Notes: a model not told the origin generated them from the letters alone. A DNA stretch of 64,000 nt from Olleya sediminilitoris (GCF_016785945.1 NZ_JAEMEF010000002.1:62001-126000), one strand, 5' to 3'. Shown: positions 16,315 through 25,350, numbered from the stretch's first letter. A program made the numbers and translations.

Positions 16315-17433
16315 TTAGCTATTAAGCATCACTGGCATTACTAACATTGTTACATGTTCACCTTCTTCTAAATCGTCAATTGGTGTTAAAATACCAGCTC
16401 TGTTTGGCATGCTCAACTCTAGTTGTACATCATTAGATCCTAGATTGTTTAACATCTCTGTTAAAAATCTTGAGTTAAACCCTATTTGCATGTCGTCACC
16501 TTGATAATCACAAGTTAAACGTTCTTCTGCTTTGTTAGAGTAGTCAATATCTTCTGCAGAAATGTTTAATTCTGCTCCAGCAATTTTTAATCTAATTTGA
16601 TGTGTTGTTTTATTTGAGAAAATACTAACACGACGTACAGAGTTTAAAAACTGTGTACGATCAATGGTTAATTTATTTGGATTTTCTTTTGGTATTACAG
16701 CTTCGTAATTAGGGTATTTACCATCAATTAAACGACAGATTAAGACTGTGTTTTCAAAAGTAAACTTAGCATTAGAATCATTATAATCAATAGTGATTTC
16801 TTCTTCACTAGCTCCTAAAATTCCTTTTAATAAGTTTAAAGGTTTTTTAGGCATAATAAACTCGGCTACTTGAGAAGCTTGAACATCTTCTCTTGTGTAT
16901 TTTACTAATTTGTGTGCATCAGTAGCAACAAAGGTTAAACCTTCAGTTGAAAACTGAAAAAAGACACCACTCATTACTGGTCTTAAATCATCATTACCAG
17001 CAGCAAAAATAGTTTTATTTATTGCTGTTGCTAATACGTGACCAGGCATTTTTGTACTGCTTGGATCCTCTAAACTTACAGCCTTAGGAAACTCGTTTCC
17101 GTCAGCATAAGCTAAGGCATACTTACCATGATTAGAGCTAATTTCAACAGTGTTGTTTTCTTCAATAACAAAAGTTAGAGGTTGCTCTGGAAAAGTTTTT
17201 AAAGTATCTAAAAGTAATCTTGCAGGAATAGCTACGCTACCTTCGTTATCACTTTCTACATCTAATACTGCAGACATAGTCGTTTCTAAATCACTTGCCG
17301 AAACGGTTAATTTTGTTCCGTCTAATTCAAATAAAAAATTATCTAAAATTGGCAGTGTATTCGAGCTGTTTATTACACCTCCTAAAACCTGTAGTTGTTT
17401 TAGTAAGTATGTACTTGATACAATAAATTTCAT
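16315..17433 (-). CDS. dnaN: DNA polymerase III subunit beta (sliding clamp)
   Basis: The protein is 372 residues, the standard clamp length, built of three similar domains. The N-terminus MKFIVSSTYLLKQLQVLGGV, the internal SGVFFQFSTEGLTFVATDAHKL and the C-terminal MLVMPVMLN are classic DnaN features; the clamp ring tethers polymerase to DNA. It is not next to dnaA here. A TATATTTG (TAnnTTTG) box on the minus strand at 17472-17479 is a good promoter candidate, with a TTG 24 bp further upstream. Its terminator separates it from the downstream lipoprotein gene. Confidence 0.97.
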   Translation of the reverse strand: MKFIVSSTYLLKQLQVLGGVINSSNTLPILDNFLFELDGTKLTVSASDLETTMSAVLDVESDNEGSVAIPARLLLDTLKTFPEQPLTFVIEENNTVEISSNHGKYALAYADGNEFPKAVSLEDPSSTKMPGHVLATAINKTIFAAGNDDLRPVMSGVFFQFSTEGLTFVATDAHKLVKYTREDVQASQVAEFIMPKKPLNLLKGILGASEEEITIDYNDSNAKFTFENTVLICRLIDGKYPNYEAVIPKENPNKLTIDRTQFLNSVRRVSIFSNKTTHQIRLKIAGAELNISAEDIDYSNKAEERLTCDYQGDDMQIGFNSRFLTEMLNNLGSNDVQLELSMPNRAGILTPIDDLEEGEHVTMLVMPVMLNS

Positions 17434-17471
17434 TTATATATGGAAATTAATACTATTAATAATTAGTCTTA

Positions 17472-17479
17472 CAAATATA
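17472..17479 (-). promoter_or_regulatory. Bacteroidota -7 box for dnaN
   Basis: TATATTTG on the minus strand fits TAnnTTTG and lies about 40 bases before the dnaN ATG. A TTG element sits 24 bp upstream, slightly beyond the usual 17-23 bp spacing. Confidence 0.5.
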
Positions 17480-17518
17480 TCGTTAATGTCTTAAATTATG
17501 AAACAAACTTATCAACAC

Positions 17519-19198
17519 TTATTTTGCGTATTTTTTCTTACGTAAGTAGTTAAAAATAAAACCAAAAACAGCTAATAAAACCAATGGTAACAAGATGTTT
17601 ATAAGTTGCCATTTTGTTTTTTGTATGGCAATTTTTTCAGGATTTAAAAAGGCTACAGCTATTTCTTTGGACCTAATGTTTATAAGTCCTGTGTCGTCTA
17701 ATAAATAATTTGCAGCATTTACTAAAAACTCTTTGTTACCAAAGGTCTGTCCAGTATATTTATCAAAACCAAGCTCTTCAACACCATTACGACCAACATC
17801 ATTTTTAATAACATCACCATCAGATATTACAATCATTTTGGTTGGATTACTAGTGTCTTTTACAGCGTCTAAAGTTACTGGTTTCACTCGGTTTTTATAA
17901 GCCGACGTAAATGTACCTTCTAATAATACTGCTAAGGTTTGTGGTCCTTTATTAAATGTTTTGGGATCTAATTGGTTGCTAACCATATCCAAACTTATCT
18001 CTCTAGGTGTACCTTCAATTTTACTTAAAGGTGCACTTTGTAGTAAAATAGTTTTTTTAGTGCTACTTTTTATAGTATCCATTGGGTTTGCAAAATCAAA
18101 CTTTAAAAAGTCTAAATTATGCACAATTGGATGTCTGCTGTTTCCTTTTGCTAAAGGAGAATAGGTCCAAGGATAACTTTGAAATTGACTATTACTACCT
18201 TCTCCAGATGCTAATGTAATTGGAGCAGAGTACATGGAGCTTACAATTAACGGATTAATTCTAACACCATATTTAAAGAAAAAATCGGTCAAATTAAGAT
18301 CCATTGGTATTGCCACATTTTTTCCTAAATCGTTGTACAAACTATCTTTGTCCATTGCGACTTGTTCTAGCAACCAAAGACTTTTTCCGCCATTCATAGT
18401 ATATTGGTCTAGTACAAATTTTTCTTTTTCGGTAAAAGCTTCAGTAGGTTTAGCAGATATTACTAAATCGTATTCATTTAGTTTTTTTAATGTGCTTGTT
18501 GCATGATTAGCGACGCTATCTAACGTAAAAGGAGCAATAAAATAGTAGTCTCTAATAGATTTTATATAATCTGCAATGTATTTATTTTCTAGTTGACCAT
18601 TACCTTTTAAAACAGCAATTTTGCGTCGTTTAGGGTTAACCAATTTACTTAATCCATCTGCAAAAGCATATTCTAGTTGTTGTACAGAGTTTGTAACTAG
18701 TTGTTGTTGTGTGGCTCCAATAGTATTTTTAACTAAAGGAATTTTAACTGTTGTATCATTAAAACTTGCTAAAGCCCAAGGAAAAATAACTGCTTGGCTA
18801 GTTTTTCCGTTTTCCTTGACATTTAATTGCATTGGTGTTAACCCTCTTGCGTTTAGCTGTTGTATGCTTTGATCGCGAGTGGCTTCATCCTCAATTGGAT
18901 TTATAAAGCTGAAACTAATATTACTATTGTAAGCTTTAAATTCTTCTAACAATTGTCTGGTTTCTAATTGAAGCTTTCTAAATTCTGACGGAAAGTCTTC
19001 CCCTTCTAAAAACACATCAATTATTATAGGCGAATCTGCTTGGTCTAATATCGCTAAAGCGGAAGGATTAAGCGTATAACGTTGATCTGTAGTTAAGTCA
19101 AAACGTTTGTAAACCTTTTGAGATACAACGTTAAGCAGAATTAAACTAACGACAAGAATTACGATATGTTTGATAGATTTATTCAAAAGTTTTTTCAA
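17519..19198 (-). CDS. gldG: Gliding motility-associated ABC transporter substrate-binding protein GldG
   Basis: This 559-residue membrane-anchored protein has an N-terminal helix (HIVILVVSLILLNVVSQK), a long extracytoplasmic ABC_transp_aux-type region (YTLNPSALAILDQADSPI) and a C-terminal helix (INILLPLVLLAVFGFIFNYL). GldG works with permease GldF and ATPase GldA. That transporter is needed for gliding in Flavobacterium johnsoniae, though not in every gliding relative. Here gldG does not directly follow gldF: a 161-codon gene lies between them and overlaps the gldG start by 20 bases. gldA is not in the window. Confidence 0.93.
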   Translation of the reverse strand: MKKLLNKSIKHIVILVVSLILLNVVSQKVYKRFDLTTDQRYTLNPSALAILDQADSPIIIDVFLEGEDFPSEFRKLQLETRQLLEEFKAYNSNISFSFINPIEDEATRDQSIQQLNARGLTPMQLNVKENGKTSQAVIFPWALASFNDTTVKIPLVKNTIGATQQQLVTNSVQQLEYAFADGLSKLVNPKRRKIAVLKGNGQLENKYIADYIKSIRDYYFIAPFTLDSVANHATSTLKKLNEYDLVISAKPTEAFTEKEKFVLDQYTMNGGKSLWLLEQVAMDKDSLYNDLGKNVAIPMDLNLTDFFFKYGVRINPLIVSSMYSAPITLASGEGSNSQFQSYPWTYSPLAKGNSRHPIVHNLDFLKFDFANPMDTIKSSTKKTILLQSAPLSKIEGTPREISLDMVSNQLDPKTFNKGPQTLAVLLEGTFTSAYKNRVKPVTLDAVKDTSNPTKMIVISDGDVIKNDVGRNGVEELGFDKYTGQTFGNKEFLVNAANYLLDDTGLINIRSKEIAVAFLNPEKIAIQKTKWQLINILLPLVLLAVFGFIFNYLRKKKYAK

Positions 19199-19664
19199 GT
19201 TGATAGATTTTTAATGCTGCTAATGTGTCTTTTTTAAACTGAAACTCAATGCATTCTTGTTGCTTATTAAAAGCACCAGGTTTAAAGCCCATATTATAGT
19301 TCCATTGGTCTTTGCTGTTGGCTTTGATGCTGTCATCCCAACCATACCATTCAGCAGCTCCAAAGTCTTTTTTTATTTCAGATTTAGTTTTACCAATTAA
19401 TTGTTTATTGTTATAAACTTGATCCATCATTTCAAAACGTAATTCAGGATACTCTTTCCAATTTTCTGCATTAAAATGCTTTTGATGATAGTAGTCAGAA
19501 AAGATATTGACAATAGGATAAAACAAATAAAAATAAAGTAGAGGAGTAGCTACTAAAGTAATTAGAAGGCTAATCCATTTATTGTCACCAATTGTTTTTA
19601 TAAATAGCCAAGCTAATATAAAAACAATAATAAAAGATATAATTAATATAGGTGTAATTACCAT
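19179..19664 (-). CDS. Uncharacterised membrane protein encoded between gldF and gldG
   Basis: This 161-residue protein has two N-terminal hydrophobic helices (about 3-23 and 32-53). A soluble domain with LIGKTKSEIKKDFGAAEWYG, WNYNMGF and CIEFQFKKDTLAALKIYQ follows. The order 'liGkTk.ei...fG.....w.Y..g.......i.f....v..' resembles SmpA/BamE-fold lipoproteins, but this one is membrane-anchored and I cannot assign it. It starts one base after gldF ends and overlaps gldG, so it is translated within the same operon. Either it is a local accessory of the GldFG transporter or an inserted passenger. Confidence 0.75.
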   Translation of the reverse strand: MVITPILIISFIIVFILAWLFIKTIGDNKWISLLITLVATPLLYFYLFYPIVNIFSDYYHQKHFNAENWKEYPELRFEMMDQVYNNKQLIGKTKSEIKKDFGAAEWYGWDDSIKANSKDQWNYNMGFKPGAFNKQQECIEFQFKKDTLAALKIYQLEKTFE

Positions 19665-19665
19665 G

Positions 19666-20379
19666 TTATTGCTTTTTAATGTTTAGTTTAGTTAAGGCTA
19701 TAAAAAGTACAGTGATACTTAAAAAATAAATAATATCACGAGTGTCTAAAACTCCACGACTGATACTTTTATAGTGTGCATTTATACCTAAGTTTTCGAT
19801 AATATTACTTGATGTTACGTCTGCAATACCCTCAAAACCTATGTAAAAAAACAAGCATAAAAAAACAGCAATTATAAATGCTACAATTTGATTGTCTGAT
19901 ATTGTTGAGGCAAATAGACCAATTGCAGTATATGTAGCCACCAAAAATAACAAACCAAAATAAGAGCCTAATGTGCTACCAAAGTCTAAATTCCCTGTAG
20001 GATTACCTAATTTATATACTGTGTATACGTAAAGTAATGTTGGTAATAAGGCTATTAAAATAAGTACTAAAGCACCAAAATATTTACCTAAAACTAGCTG
20101 TAAGGTACTAATCGGTTTGGTTAATAAAAGCTCTAAAGTACCTTGTTTTTTCTCGTCACTAAAACTACGCATAGTGACAGCAGGAATTAAAAATATTAAG
20201 ATCCAAGGTGATAATAAGAAAAAGGACGATAAGTCTGCAAATCCATTATCAAGGATATTAAACTCGCCTTTAAACAACCATAAAAATAGTCCATTTAGTA
20301 GTAAAAATATGGCAATGACAAGATAACCAATAGGAGATGCAAAAAATGAGTTGATTTCTTTTTTAAGTATGGCTAGCAT
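19666..20379 (-). CDS. gldF: Gliding motility-associated ABC transporter permease GldF
   Basis: This 237-residue ABC-2-type permease has six hydrophobic segments. It starts MLAILKKEINSFFASPIGYL and contains MRSFSDEKKQGTLELLLTKP, a motif typical of GldF and related ABC-2 permeases. It forms the inner-membrane channel of the GldA/F/G complex linked to gliding. It is the first gene of the gldF-orf-gldG run, and a TTTTCAC tandem repeat lies just upstream. Confidence 0.93.
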   Translation of the reverse strand: MLAILKKEINSFFASPIGYLVIAIFLLLNGLFLWLFKGEFNILDNGFADLSSFFLLSPWILIFLIPAVTMRSFSDEKKQGTLELLLTKPISTLQLVLGKYFGALVLILIALLPTLLYVYTVYKLGNPTGNLDFGSTLGSYFGLLFLVATYTAIGLFASTISDNQIVAFIIAVFLCLFFYIGFEGIADVTSSNIIENLGINAHYKSISRGVLDTRDIIYFLSITVLFIALTKLNIKKQ

Positions 20380-20416
20380 TATTGGGTTATTTGTTTTTGT
20401 TTGATGTCGTTATATA

Positions 20417-20452
20417 TTTCACTTTTCACTTTTCACTTTTCACTTTTCACTT
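20417..20452. repeat. Tandem heptamer repeat TTTTCAC, about five units
   Basis: Five consecutive TTTTCAC-type units lie between gldF and the monooxygenase gene. The monooxygenase stop codon (TGA on the minus strand, 20447-20449) is formed by the last unit. The copy number may vary by slippage. It lies 38 bases upstream of the gldF start. Confidence 0.9.
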
Positions 20453-20743
20453 CAGCGAAGCTAATTTATCTACACTCCAAGCTTCAGGTTTTGCATTAAA
20501 TAAAGGTTTCGTTTTAGCCCAAATCCCTTTAAATAGTTCCGAGTTGCGGTAGTTTTCTAAATCGCTTTCTTTGGTCCAATAACTATACGTAAAAAAGACA
20601 TTACTATTGTGTTTGTCTTGATAAAGCTCTAGTAATTGGTTACCTTCAAAGCCTCTTATTTTATGTTTTATAGTTTCAAAGTTAGCTAAAAAAGTCTCTA
20701 TGTTTTCTTCAGCAAAACTTAATTTTACAATTCTTACAAACAT
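20447..20743 (-). CDS. Putative quinol monooxygenase (antibiotic biosynthesis monooxygenase fold)
   Basis: With the start at 20743 the protein has 98 residues (MFVRIVKLSFAEENIETFL), the usual size of ABM-domain proteins. An upstream in-frame ATG at 20785 would overlap the preceding gene and add 14 unlikely residues. The signature GFEGNQLLELYQDKH...FFTYSYWTKESDLENYRNS fits the dimeric ferredoxin-like ABM family, which includes YgiN-type quinol monooxygenases and heme-degrading relatives. The substrate is unknown. It follows the SAM hydrolase gene after 10 bases, so it is probably co-transcribed. Confidence 0.82.
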   Translation of the reverse strand: MFVRIVKLSFAEENIETFLANFETIKHKIRGFEGNQLLELYQDKHNSNVFFTYSYWTKESDLENYRNSELFKGIWAKTKPLFNAKPEAWSVDKLASLK

Positions 20744-20753
20744 ATAGTTTATA

Positions 20754-21608
20754 TTAAAAATTATTAGGTACAGTTTCTTTTTCAAAGTTAATGGTTACAG
20801 TGTCACGTAAACCTAAACCCATTAAACTACTGGCACTTCCAACAGATTGGTTGTTGCTTTTATAGATAGCGATTTCTAAATAATTAGAGCTGTTAAAAAC
20901 AACTAAACCACGACCTTCGTCATTACGTTTGTCCTCAGGTGTGTCAAATTTAACAATGTCACTATACTTTGTATTAATTTTTTTGAATTTATAATTTCTT
21001 GCAGATACCTCATAAGGTCGTCCTTTTTGAAGAGTTTCAAAAAAAGACTTTTTAATGTTGGTTACCACATTTCCATAATTATCAATATAAATAATACTAC
21101 CTATAATTTGTGTTTGTTCCTCATTAACATAAGGCACTAAATTTTTTATAGGCTTAATATTGTTTATAGTTTTTCCAATAACATCTAAAGTACCACCTCT
21201 GGCTATATGACAAGCTACTTTTACAAATACATCTAAAACAGGAAAACTAGTTTCGATTTTATCATGTATGTTTATTTCTACTAACTTTGTGTAGGCTATT
21301 TCATTGGCAATCATACTCATAATTCCGTTGTTAGCACAAACAAAATAATGTTCGTCTAATTCAACTGCTATATGCTTGTTTTCTGGATTGATTTCAGAAT
21401 CAATTCCAATAACATGAATGGTACCTTTAGGAAAACTACTGTAAGCATTTTGTATAATATAAGCAGCTTCAGCAATATTAAAAGGTGATACAGAGTGTGA
21501 GATATCAACAATTCTTACGTCAGATAATTCTGAGTAAATCGCTCCTTTTATTGCGCCAGCAAAGTGATCTTTCTCTCCAAAATCTGTAGTAAGCGTTATA
21601 ATTGGCAT
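20754..21608 (-). CDS. S-adenosyl-L-methionine hydrolase (SAM hydroxide adenosyltransferase, DUF62 family)
   Basis: From the ATG at 21608 the protein has 284 residues and starts MPIITLTTDFGEKDHFAGAI, the hallmark of the SAM chlorinase/fluorinase/hydroxide adenosyltransferase family. The first domain shows VRIVDISHSVSPFNIAEAAY and the second IIYIDNYGNVVTNI. Family members that are not halogenases hydrolyse SAM to adenosine and methionine. An in-frame ATG at 21644 would add 12 residues before the conserved start and is unlikely. It is divergent from phoH with back-to-back promoter boxes. Confidence 0.92.
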   Translation of the reverse strand: MPIITLTTDFGEKDHFAGAIKGAIYSELSDVRIVDISHSVSPFNIAEAAYIIQNAYSSFPKGTIHVIGIDSEINPENKHIAVELDEHYFVCANNGIMSMIANEIAYTKLVEINIHDKIETSFPVLDVFVKVACHIARGGTLDVIGKTINNIKPIKNLVPYVNEEQTQIIGSIIYIDNYGNVVTNIKKSFFETLQKGRPYEVSARNYKFKKINTKYSDIVKFDTPEDKRNDEGRGLVVFNSSNYLEIAIYKSNNQSVGSASSLMGLGLRDTVTINFEKETVPNNF

Positions 21609-21659
21609 GTAGTATTGTTGATATTTTTTTAACCTATAACACACAAAAAATGTGTAAGT

Positions 21660-21688
21660 TTGTTAGGTACACAAAACTAATAAATTTG
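21660..21688 (+). promoter_or_regulatory. phoH promoter (TTG-N18-TAAATTTG)
   Basis: TTG at 21660-21662 and TAAATTTG at 21681-21688 match the Bacteroidota -33/-7 consensus with an 18-bp spacer. On the opposite strand TAGTTTTG (21672-21679) is a -7 box candidate for the SAM hydrolase gene. The two boxes abut, so the two promoters may interfere. Confidence 0.6.
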
Positions 21689-21717
21689 TATAGATTAATT
21701 TAATAAATGCTACGCTT

Positions 21718-22671
21718 TTGAATGAAATAATTATTGAACTTGAAGAGATCTCTCCAAAAGATTTTTTTGGAACAGGTAATGAGAATATTACATTATTAAA
21801 AAAATACTTTCCTAAATTAAAAATAGTTGCTCGAGGAAATAAGATTAAAGCTTACGGAGACGAGGATTTACTTGAAGAATTTGATTTAAGATTAGGTATG
21901 CTTTTTAAACATTTTGCTAAATATAACAAACTAGACGAAAATGTTATTGAGCGTGTATTAACAAGCAATAGTAGCGATGATTATTCGACTTCAGAACAAA
22001 GCGGAGAAGTTTTAGTACATGGCTCTAACGGTAAGCCTATTAAAGCCATTACTGCAAACCAACGTAAAATGGTAGAGCTAATGCGTAAAAACGATATGGT
22101 TTTTGCTATTGGTCCAGCAGGAACAGGTAAGACTTATACAGGAGTCGCATTAGCAGTTAGAGCTTTAAAAAACAAAGAGGTAAAACGCATTATTTTAACA
22201 CGTCCTGCTGTAGAAGCTGGTGAAAATCTAGGATTTTTGCCAGGAGATTTAAAAGAGAAATTAGATCCATACATGCAACCAATTTATGATGCATTACGCG
22301 ATATGATTCCTGCTGAAAAATTAGCACAATACATAGAAAATGGTACCATACAAATTGCACCTTTAGCTTTCATGCGTGGACGTACTTTAGATCACGCATT
22401 TGTGATTTTGGACGAAGGACAAAACACGACACATGCCCAAATGAAGATGTTTTTAACTAGAATGGGGAAAAACGCAAAGTTTTTACTAACAGGTGATCCA
22501 GGTCAAATAGATTTACCACGTCGTACAATTTCTGGTTTAAAAGAAGCTTTACTAATTTTAAAAGGAGTAGAAGGTGTAGGAATGATATTTTTAGATGATA
22601 AAGATGTTGTCAGACACAAATTAGTTAAAAAGATTATAGCTGCTTATAAGAATATTGAAAACAGAGAATAA
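21718..22671 (+). CDS. PhoH family protein (ATPase)
   Basis: This 317-residue protein begins with a short N-terminal domain (ELEEISPKDFFGTGNENITL). A PhoH ATPase core follows with Walker A GPAGTGKTYTG at about residue 132 and Walker B FVILDEGQN at about 228. The start is TTG at 21718: it gives the conserved N-terminus, while the ATG at 21722 is out of frame. PhoH proteins are RNA-linked ATPases, often beside YbeY, and the cellular role is not settled. It precedes purC by 67 bases. Confidence 0.92.
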   Translation: MNEIIIELEEISPKDFFGTGNENITLLKKYFPKLKIVARGNKIKAYGDEDLLEEFDLRLGMLFKHFAKYNKLDENVIERVLTSNSSDDYSTSEQSGEVLVHGSNGKPIKAITANQRKMVELMRKNDMVFAIGPAGTGKTYTGVALAVRALKNKEVKRIILTRPAVEAGENLGFLPGDLKEKLDPYMQPIYDALRDMIPAEKLAQYIENGTIQIAPLAFMRGRTLDHAFVILDEGQNTTHAQMKMFLTRMGKNAKFLLTGDPGQIDLPRRTISGLKEALLILKGVEGVGMIFLDDKDVVRHKLVKKIIAAYKNIENRE

Positions 22672-22684
22672 TAATAAGTTTTCA

Positions 22685-22692
22685 TAGATTTG
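22685..22692 (+). promoter_or_regulatory. Candidate -7 box for purC
   Basis: TAGATTTG fits TAnnTTTG and lies 47 bases before the purC ATG, inside the gap after phoH. No TTG at a normal spacing was found, so support is modest. Confidence 0.4.
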
Positions 22693-22738
22693 CACCATAT
22701 AGCAAATAACACAATTTACCCATCAACAACACAACTAA

Positions 22739-23686
22739 ATGAGTAATACAATAATTGATACTAATTTTAATTTTCCAGGACAAAAAAGTTTGTATAAAGG
22801 AAAAGTAAGAGCAGTTTATAATATTAATGAAGAGGAGCTTGTCATGATTGCAACGGACAGGCTTAGCGCTTTTGATGTCGTGATGCCAAAAGGAATTCCT
22901 TATAAAGGACAAATCCTTAATCAAATTGCAACAAGCATGATGAAGGCAACCGAAGATTTAGTTCCAAATTGGTTAACAGCCACACCTGATCCTAATGTAG
23001 CTGTTGGGCATTTATGCGAGCCTTTTAAAGTAGAAATGGTGATACGTGGTTACATGTCTGGTCATGCAGCACGTGAGTATAAAGCAGGTAAACGTATGCT
23101 TTGTGGTGTAGCGATGCCTGAAGGTATGAAAGAAAACGATAAGTTTCCTGAACCTATTATCACACCTGCAACCAAAGCGGAAATGGGTGATCATGATGAA
23201 GATATTTCTAGTGAAGACATCCTTAAAAAAGGAATTGTAACTGAAGAAGATTATATTGTTTTAGAAGACTATACGCGTAAATTATTTGAAAGAGGAACAG
23301 AAATAGCAGCGTCTAGAGGTTTAATATTAGTAGATACAAAGTATGAATTTGGAAAAACCAAAGACGGAAAAATTGTATTAATTGACGAAATACATACACC
23401 AGATTCTTCACGTTATTTTTATGCGGAAGGGTATCAAGAACGTCAGGATAACAATGAAGCGCAGAAACAATTGTCAAAAGAATTTGTTAGACAATGGTTA
23501 ATTGCTAATGATTTTCAAGGTTTGGAAGGTCAAACAGTACCAGTGATGTCTGATGAATATATTGAAACAGTTTCGGAACGTTATATTGAATTATACGAAA
23601 ACATTATGGGAGAACCATTTGTAAAAGCAGATGTGACCAACATACAAGAACGTATTGAAACTAATGTTTTAGCGTATTTAAAATAA
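22739..23686 (+). CDS. purC: Phosphoribosylaminoimidazolesuccinocarboxamide synthase (SAICAR synthetase)
   Basis: This 315-residue enzyme of de novo purine synthesis joins CAIR and aspartate using ATP. The sequence carries [44 protein letters not shown] and [15 protein letters not shown], all PurC signatures. The length fits the longer bacterial/fungal-like form. No other pur gene is adjacent. A strong terminator follows. Confidence 0.97.
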   Translation: MSNTIIDTNFNFPGQKSLYKGKVRAVYNINEEELVMIATDRLSAFDVVMPKGIPYKGQILNQIATSMMKATEDLVPNWLTATPDPNVAVGHLCEPFKVEMVIRGYMSGHAAREYKAGKRMLCGVAMPEGMKENDKFPEPIITPATKAEMGDHDEDISSEDILKKGIVTEEDYIVLEDYTRKLFERGTEIAASRGLILVDTKYEFGKTKDGKIVLIDEIHTPDSSRYFYAEGYQERQDNNEAQKQLSKEFVRQWLIANDFQGLEGQTVPVMSDEYIETVSERYIELYENIMGEPFVKADVTNIQERIETNVLAYLK

Positions 23687-23710
23687 TATTTAGAGAATTA
23701 TTAAGAACAT

Positions 23711-23743
23711 AAAAAAGAGCTTGCTTTTGCAAGCTCTTTTTTT
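23711..23743 (+). terminator. Rho-independent terminator after purC
   Basis: AAAGAGCTTGC-ttt-TGCAAGCTCTTT is followed by T-runs, 24 bases after the stop codon. The rest of the gap up to 23949 is AT-rich and I see nothing else in it. Confidence 0.9.
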
Positions 23744-23949
23744 ATAAAATATAGTTTCAATAGCAAAATAAGCACTTACTAATATTAATAGATCTAGGTG
23801 AGTATCTCTTTTTAAATTTAATATAATAATGCCTTTTTAAAATCTAAGTCCATTTCGATTTAAAACTTTTAAACAAAATTTTACTGTTTAGTATATTTTA
23901 AAAATAAACTAAAGTTGTTTTATCTAAAAATGTATTTATTTAAAAAGTA

Positions 23950-24633
23950 CTACTTATAGGTAACTAAAATGTCAACTACCTTTTGCAAATCATTTTCATT
24001 AATTTCCGTTTCTGGAGCCAAAGGAAATTGTTGTTGTCCAGGTCTGCTTATAAAAGCAGCACGCCAATCAGCCCAAAGTGCTCCTGCAACATCCCAACCA
24101 TGTGCAGCAATTAGCATGCAGTCTTCAGGTTTTACGTTCATTTTATTTGAAGCCCAATTATAAACCTCTGTAAAAGGTTTAAATTTTCCAACCGATTCTA
24201 TACTCAACAAGTCATCAAAATATTGAGCTAATCCAGCATTTTTAATTTTGGTTTTAAGACTTTCGTCATTTGAATTTGTTAGCGCTACAAGTGTAAAACC
24301 TTCATTTTTTAATGTGTTTAAGGCGTTTTTTACCTCAGAATGTGGTGGTAAATCTTGTAAAGCATTTACGACAATATGTCTTGCGTTTTCTTCTGTAATT
24401 GTAATGTCATTATTGGCAGCAACCATTTGTAAGGCAGCAGCACCAATTTGCCCAAAAGATTTGTATTGTCCACTTGCCGAAACCACTAATGAGTATTGCA
24501 ATAATGTTGTAAACCATAATGATAGCAAATGGTCTTGACCATTTAGCACGTATTTAACTTCCTTTTTTAAAGGTTTTAAATCTAAAAGAGTTTCGTTTAC
24601 ATCAAAAAATAATACTTTGGGTCTGGTTTTCAT
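23950..24633 (-). CDS. HAD hydrolase, haloacid dehalogenase type II-like
   Basis: This 227-residue protein has nucleophile Asp11 in VLFFDVNETLLDL, motif II LVALTNSNDES, the motif III Lys in SVGKFKPFTEVYNW, and IAAHGWDVAGALWADWRAAF at motif IV. The last matches the type II haloacid dehalogenase group. These enzymes hydrolyse 2-haloacids or phosphate esters. It is the last gene of a five-gene redox operon and starts 11 bases after the peroxiredoxin-like gene. The substrate cannot be told from sequence. Confidence 0.87.
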   Translation of the reverse strand: MKTRPKVLFFDVNETLLDLKPLKKEVKYVLNGQDHLLSLWFTTLLQYSLVVSASGQYKSFGQIGAAALQMVAANNDITITEENARHIVVNALQDLPPHSEVKNALNTLKNEGFTLVALTNSNDESLKTKIKNAGLAQYFDDLLSIESVGKFKPFTEVYNWASNKMNVKPEDCMLIAAHGWDVAGALWADWRAAFISRPGQQQFPLAPETEINENDLQKVVDILVTYK

Positions 24634-24644
24634 TAGTGTAGATT

Positions 24645-25310
24645 TTATTTTAATTGTTTTAAAGCGGATAATATCTCTAAAGGTTCTGCACGCTGTGTAT
24701 AATCTGCGTCTAAAAAGGCATATGTAATTGTTCCGTTTGTGTCTATAACATAGGTTGCAGCTAAAGGTAATTGGTTACTTGTGTCTCCATTAACTTTGTT
24801 TAGCCCAAAACCAGCATTGTAAATAGTAGCAACATCATCTGTTAATGTAAAAACTACACCATATTGTTTACCAACAATGTTTTTTACATCACTTAAAACA
24901 GTAAACTCAAGTTCATTTTTTTCTGATGTGCTTAGTGAGTTATCAGGCAATTCTGGAGTTAAAGCTAAAAGCGTAGCTCCTTCTTGTTTAAATTCTGGTA
25001 ATTTATCTTGTAAAGCGTGTAAAGTGATGTTGCAATATGGGCACCAACCACCTCTGTACCATGTTAAAACTACTGGTCCATTTTTTAATTGGTCGTATAA
25101 TGTGACGGATTTATTTAATGCATTTTTTAAAGTGAAATCATGCGCTTTGTCTCCAACTTTTAAAGCAGAATCTAAAACTCCTGAGTTTGCTACACTAGAA
25201 ATGCCATCTGCATATATTTGTTTCTTTTTGTCTGTAAATTTTGCTGCTCCTGATTGACGTACTTCATCTAATAATACATCTAATTCGCCTTTATTATTTT
25301 TGTTTTCCAT
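24645..25310 (-). CDS. Peroxiredoxin-like AhpC/TSA family protein
   Basis: This 221-residue thioredoxin-fold protein has the active segment WYRGGWCPYCNITL, with Cys90 and Cys93. The CxxC form is that of the PRX-like2 / AhpC-TSA group rather than a classical peroxiredoxin. It starts with a helical stretch of about 50 residues (VGDKAHDFTLKN begins the core). It probably reduces peroxides or protein disulfides in the cytoplasm. It lies in the TetR-linked operon downstream of a DsbA-like protein. Confidence 0.88.
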   Translation of the reverse strand: MENKNNKGELDVLLDEVRQSGAAKFTDKKKQIYADGISSVANSGVLDSALKVGDKAHDFTLKNALNKSVTLYDQLKNGPVVLTWYRGGWCPYCNITLHALQDKLPEFKQEGATLLALTPELPDNSLSTSEKNELEFTVLSDVKNIVGKQYGVVFTLTDDVATIYNAGFGLNKVNGDTSNQLPLAATYVIDTNGTITYAFLDADYTQRAEPLEILSALKQLK

Positions 25311-25350
25311 GAGTTATACTTTTACAGTTGGTTTTTTATTAAACCAAAGA

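Noticed and set aside
20417..20452. Short CRISPR-like repeat cluster
   Set aside because: It is a 7-bp head-to-tail tandem without spacers, and no cas genes are in the window.
24248..24538. Open frame of 96 codons on the plus strand
   Set aside because: It lies entirely opposite the HAD gene, has Ser/Cys/Phe-rich composition typical of an antisense shadow, and has no family pattern.
24877..25257. Open frame of 126 codons on the plus strand
   Set aside because: It is antisense to the peroxiredoxin-like gene, which has clear family motifs.
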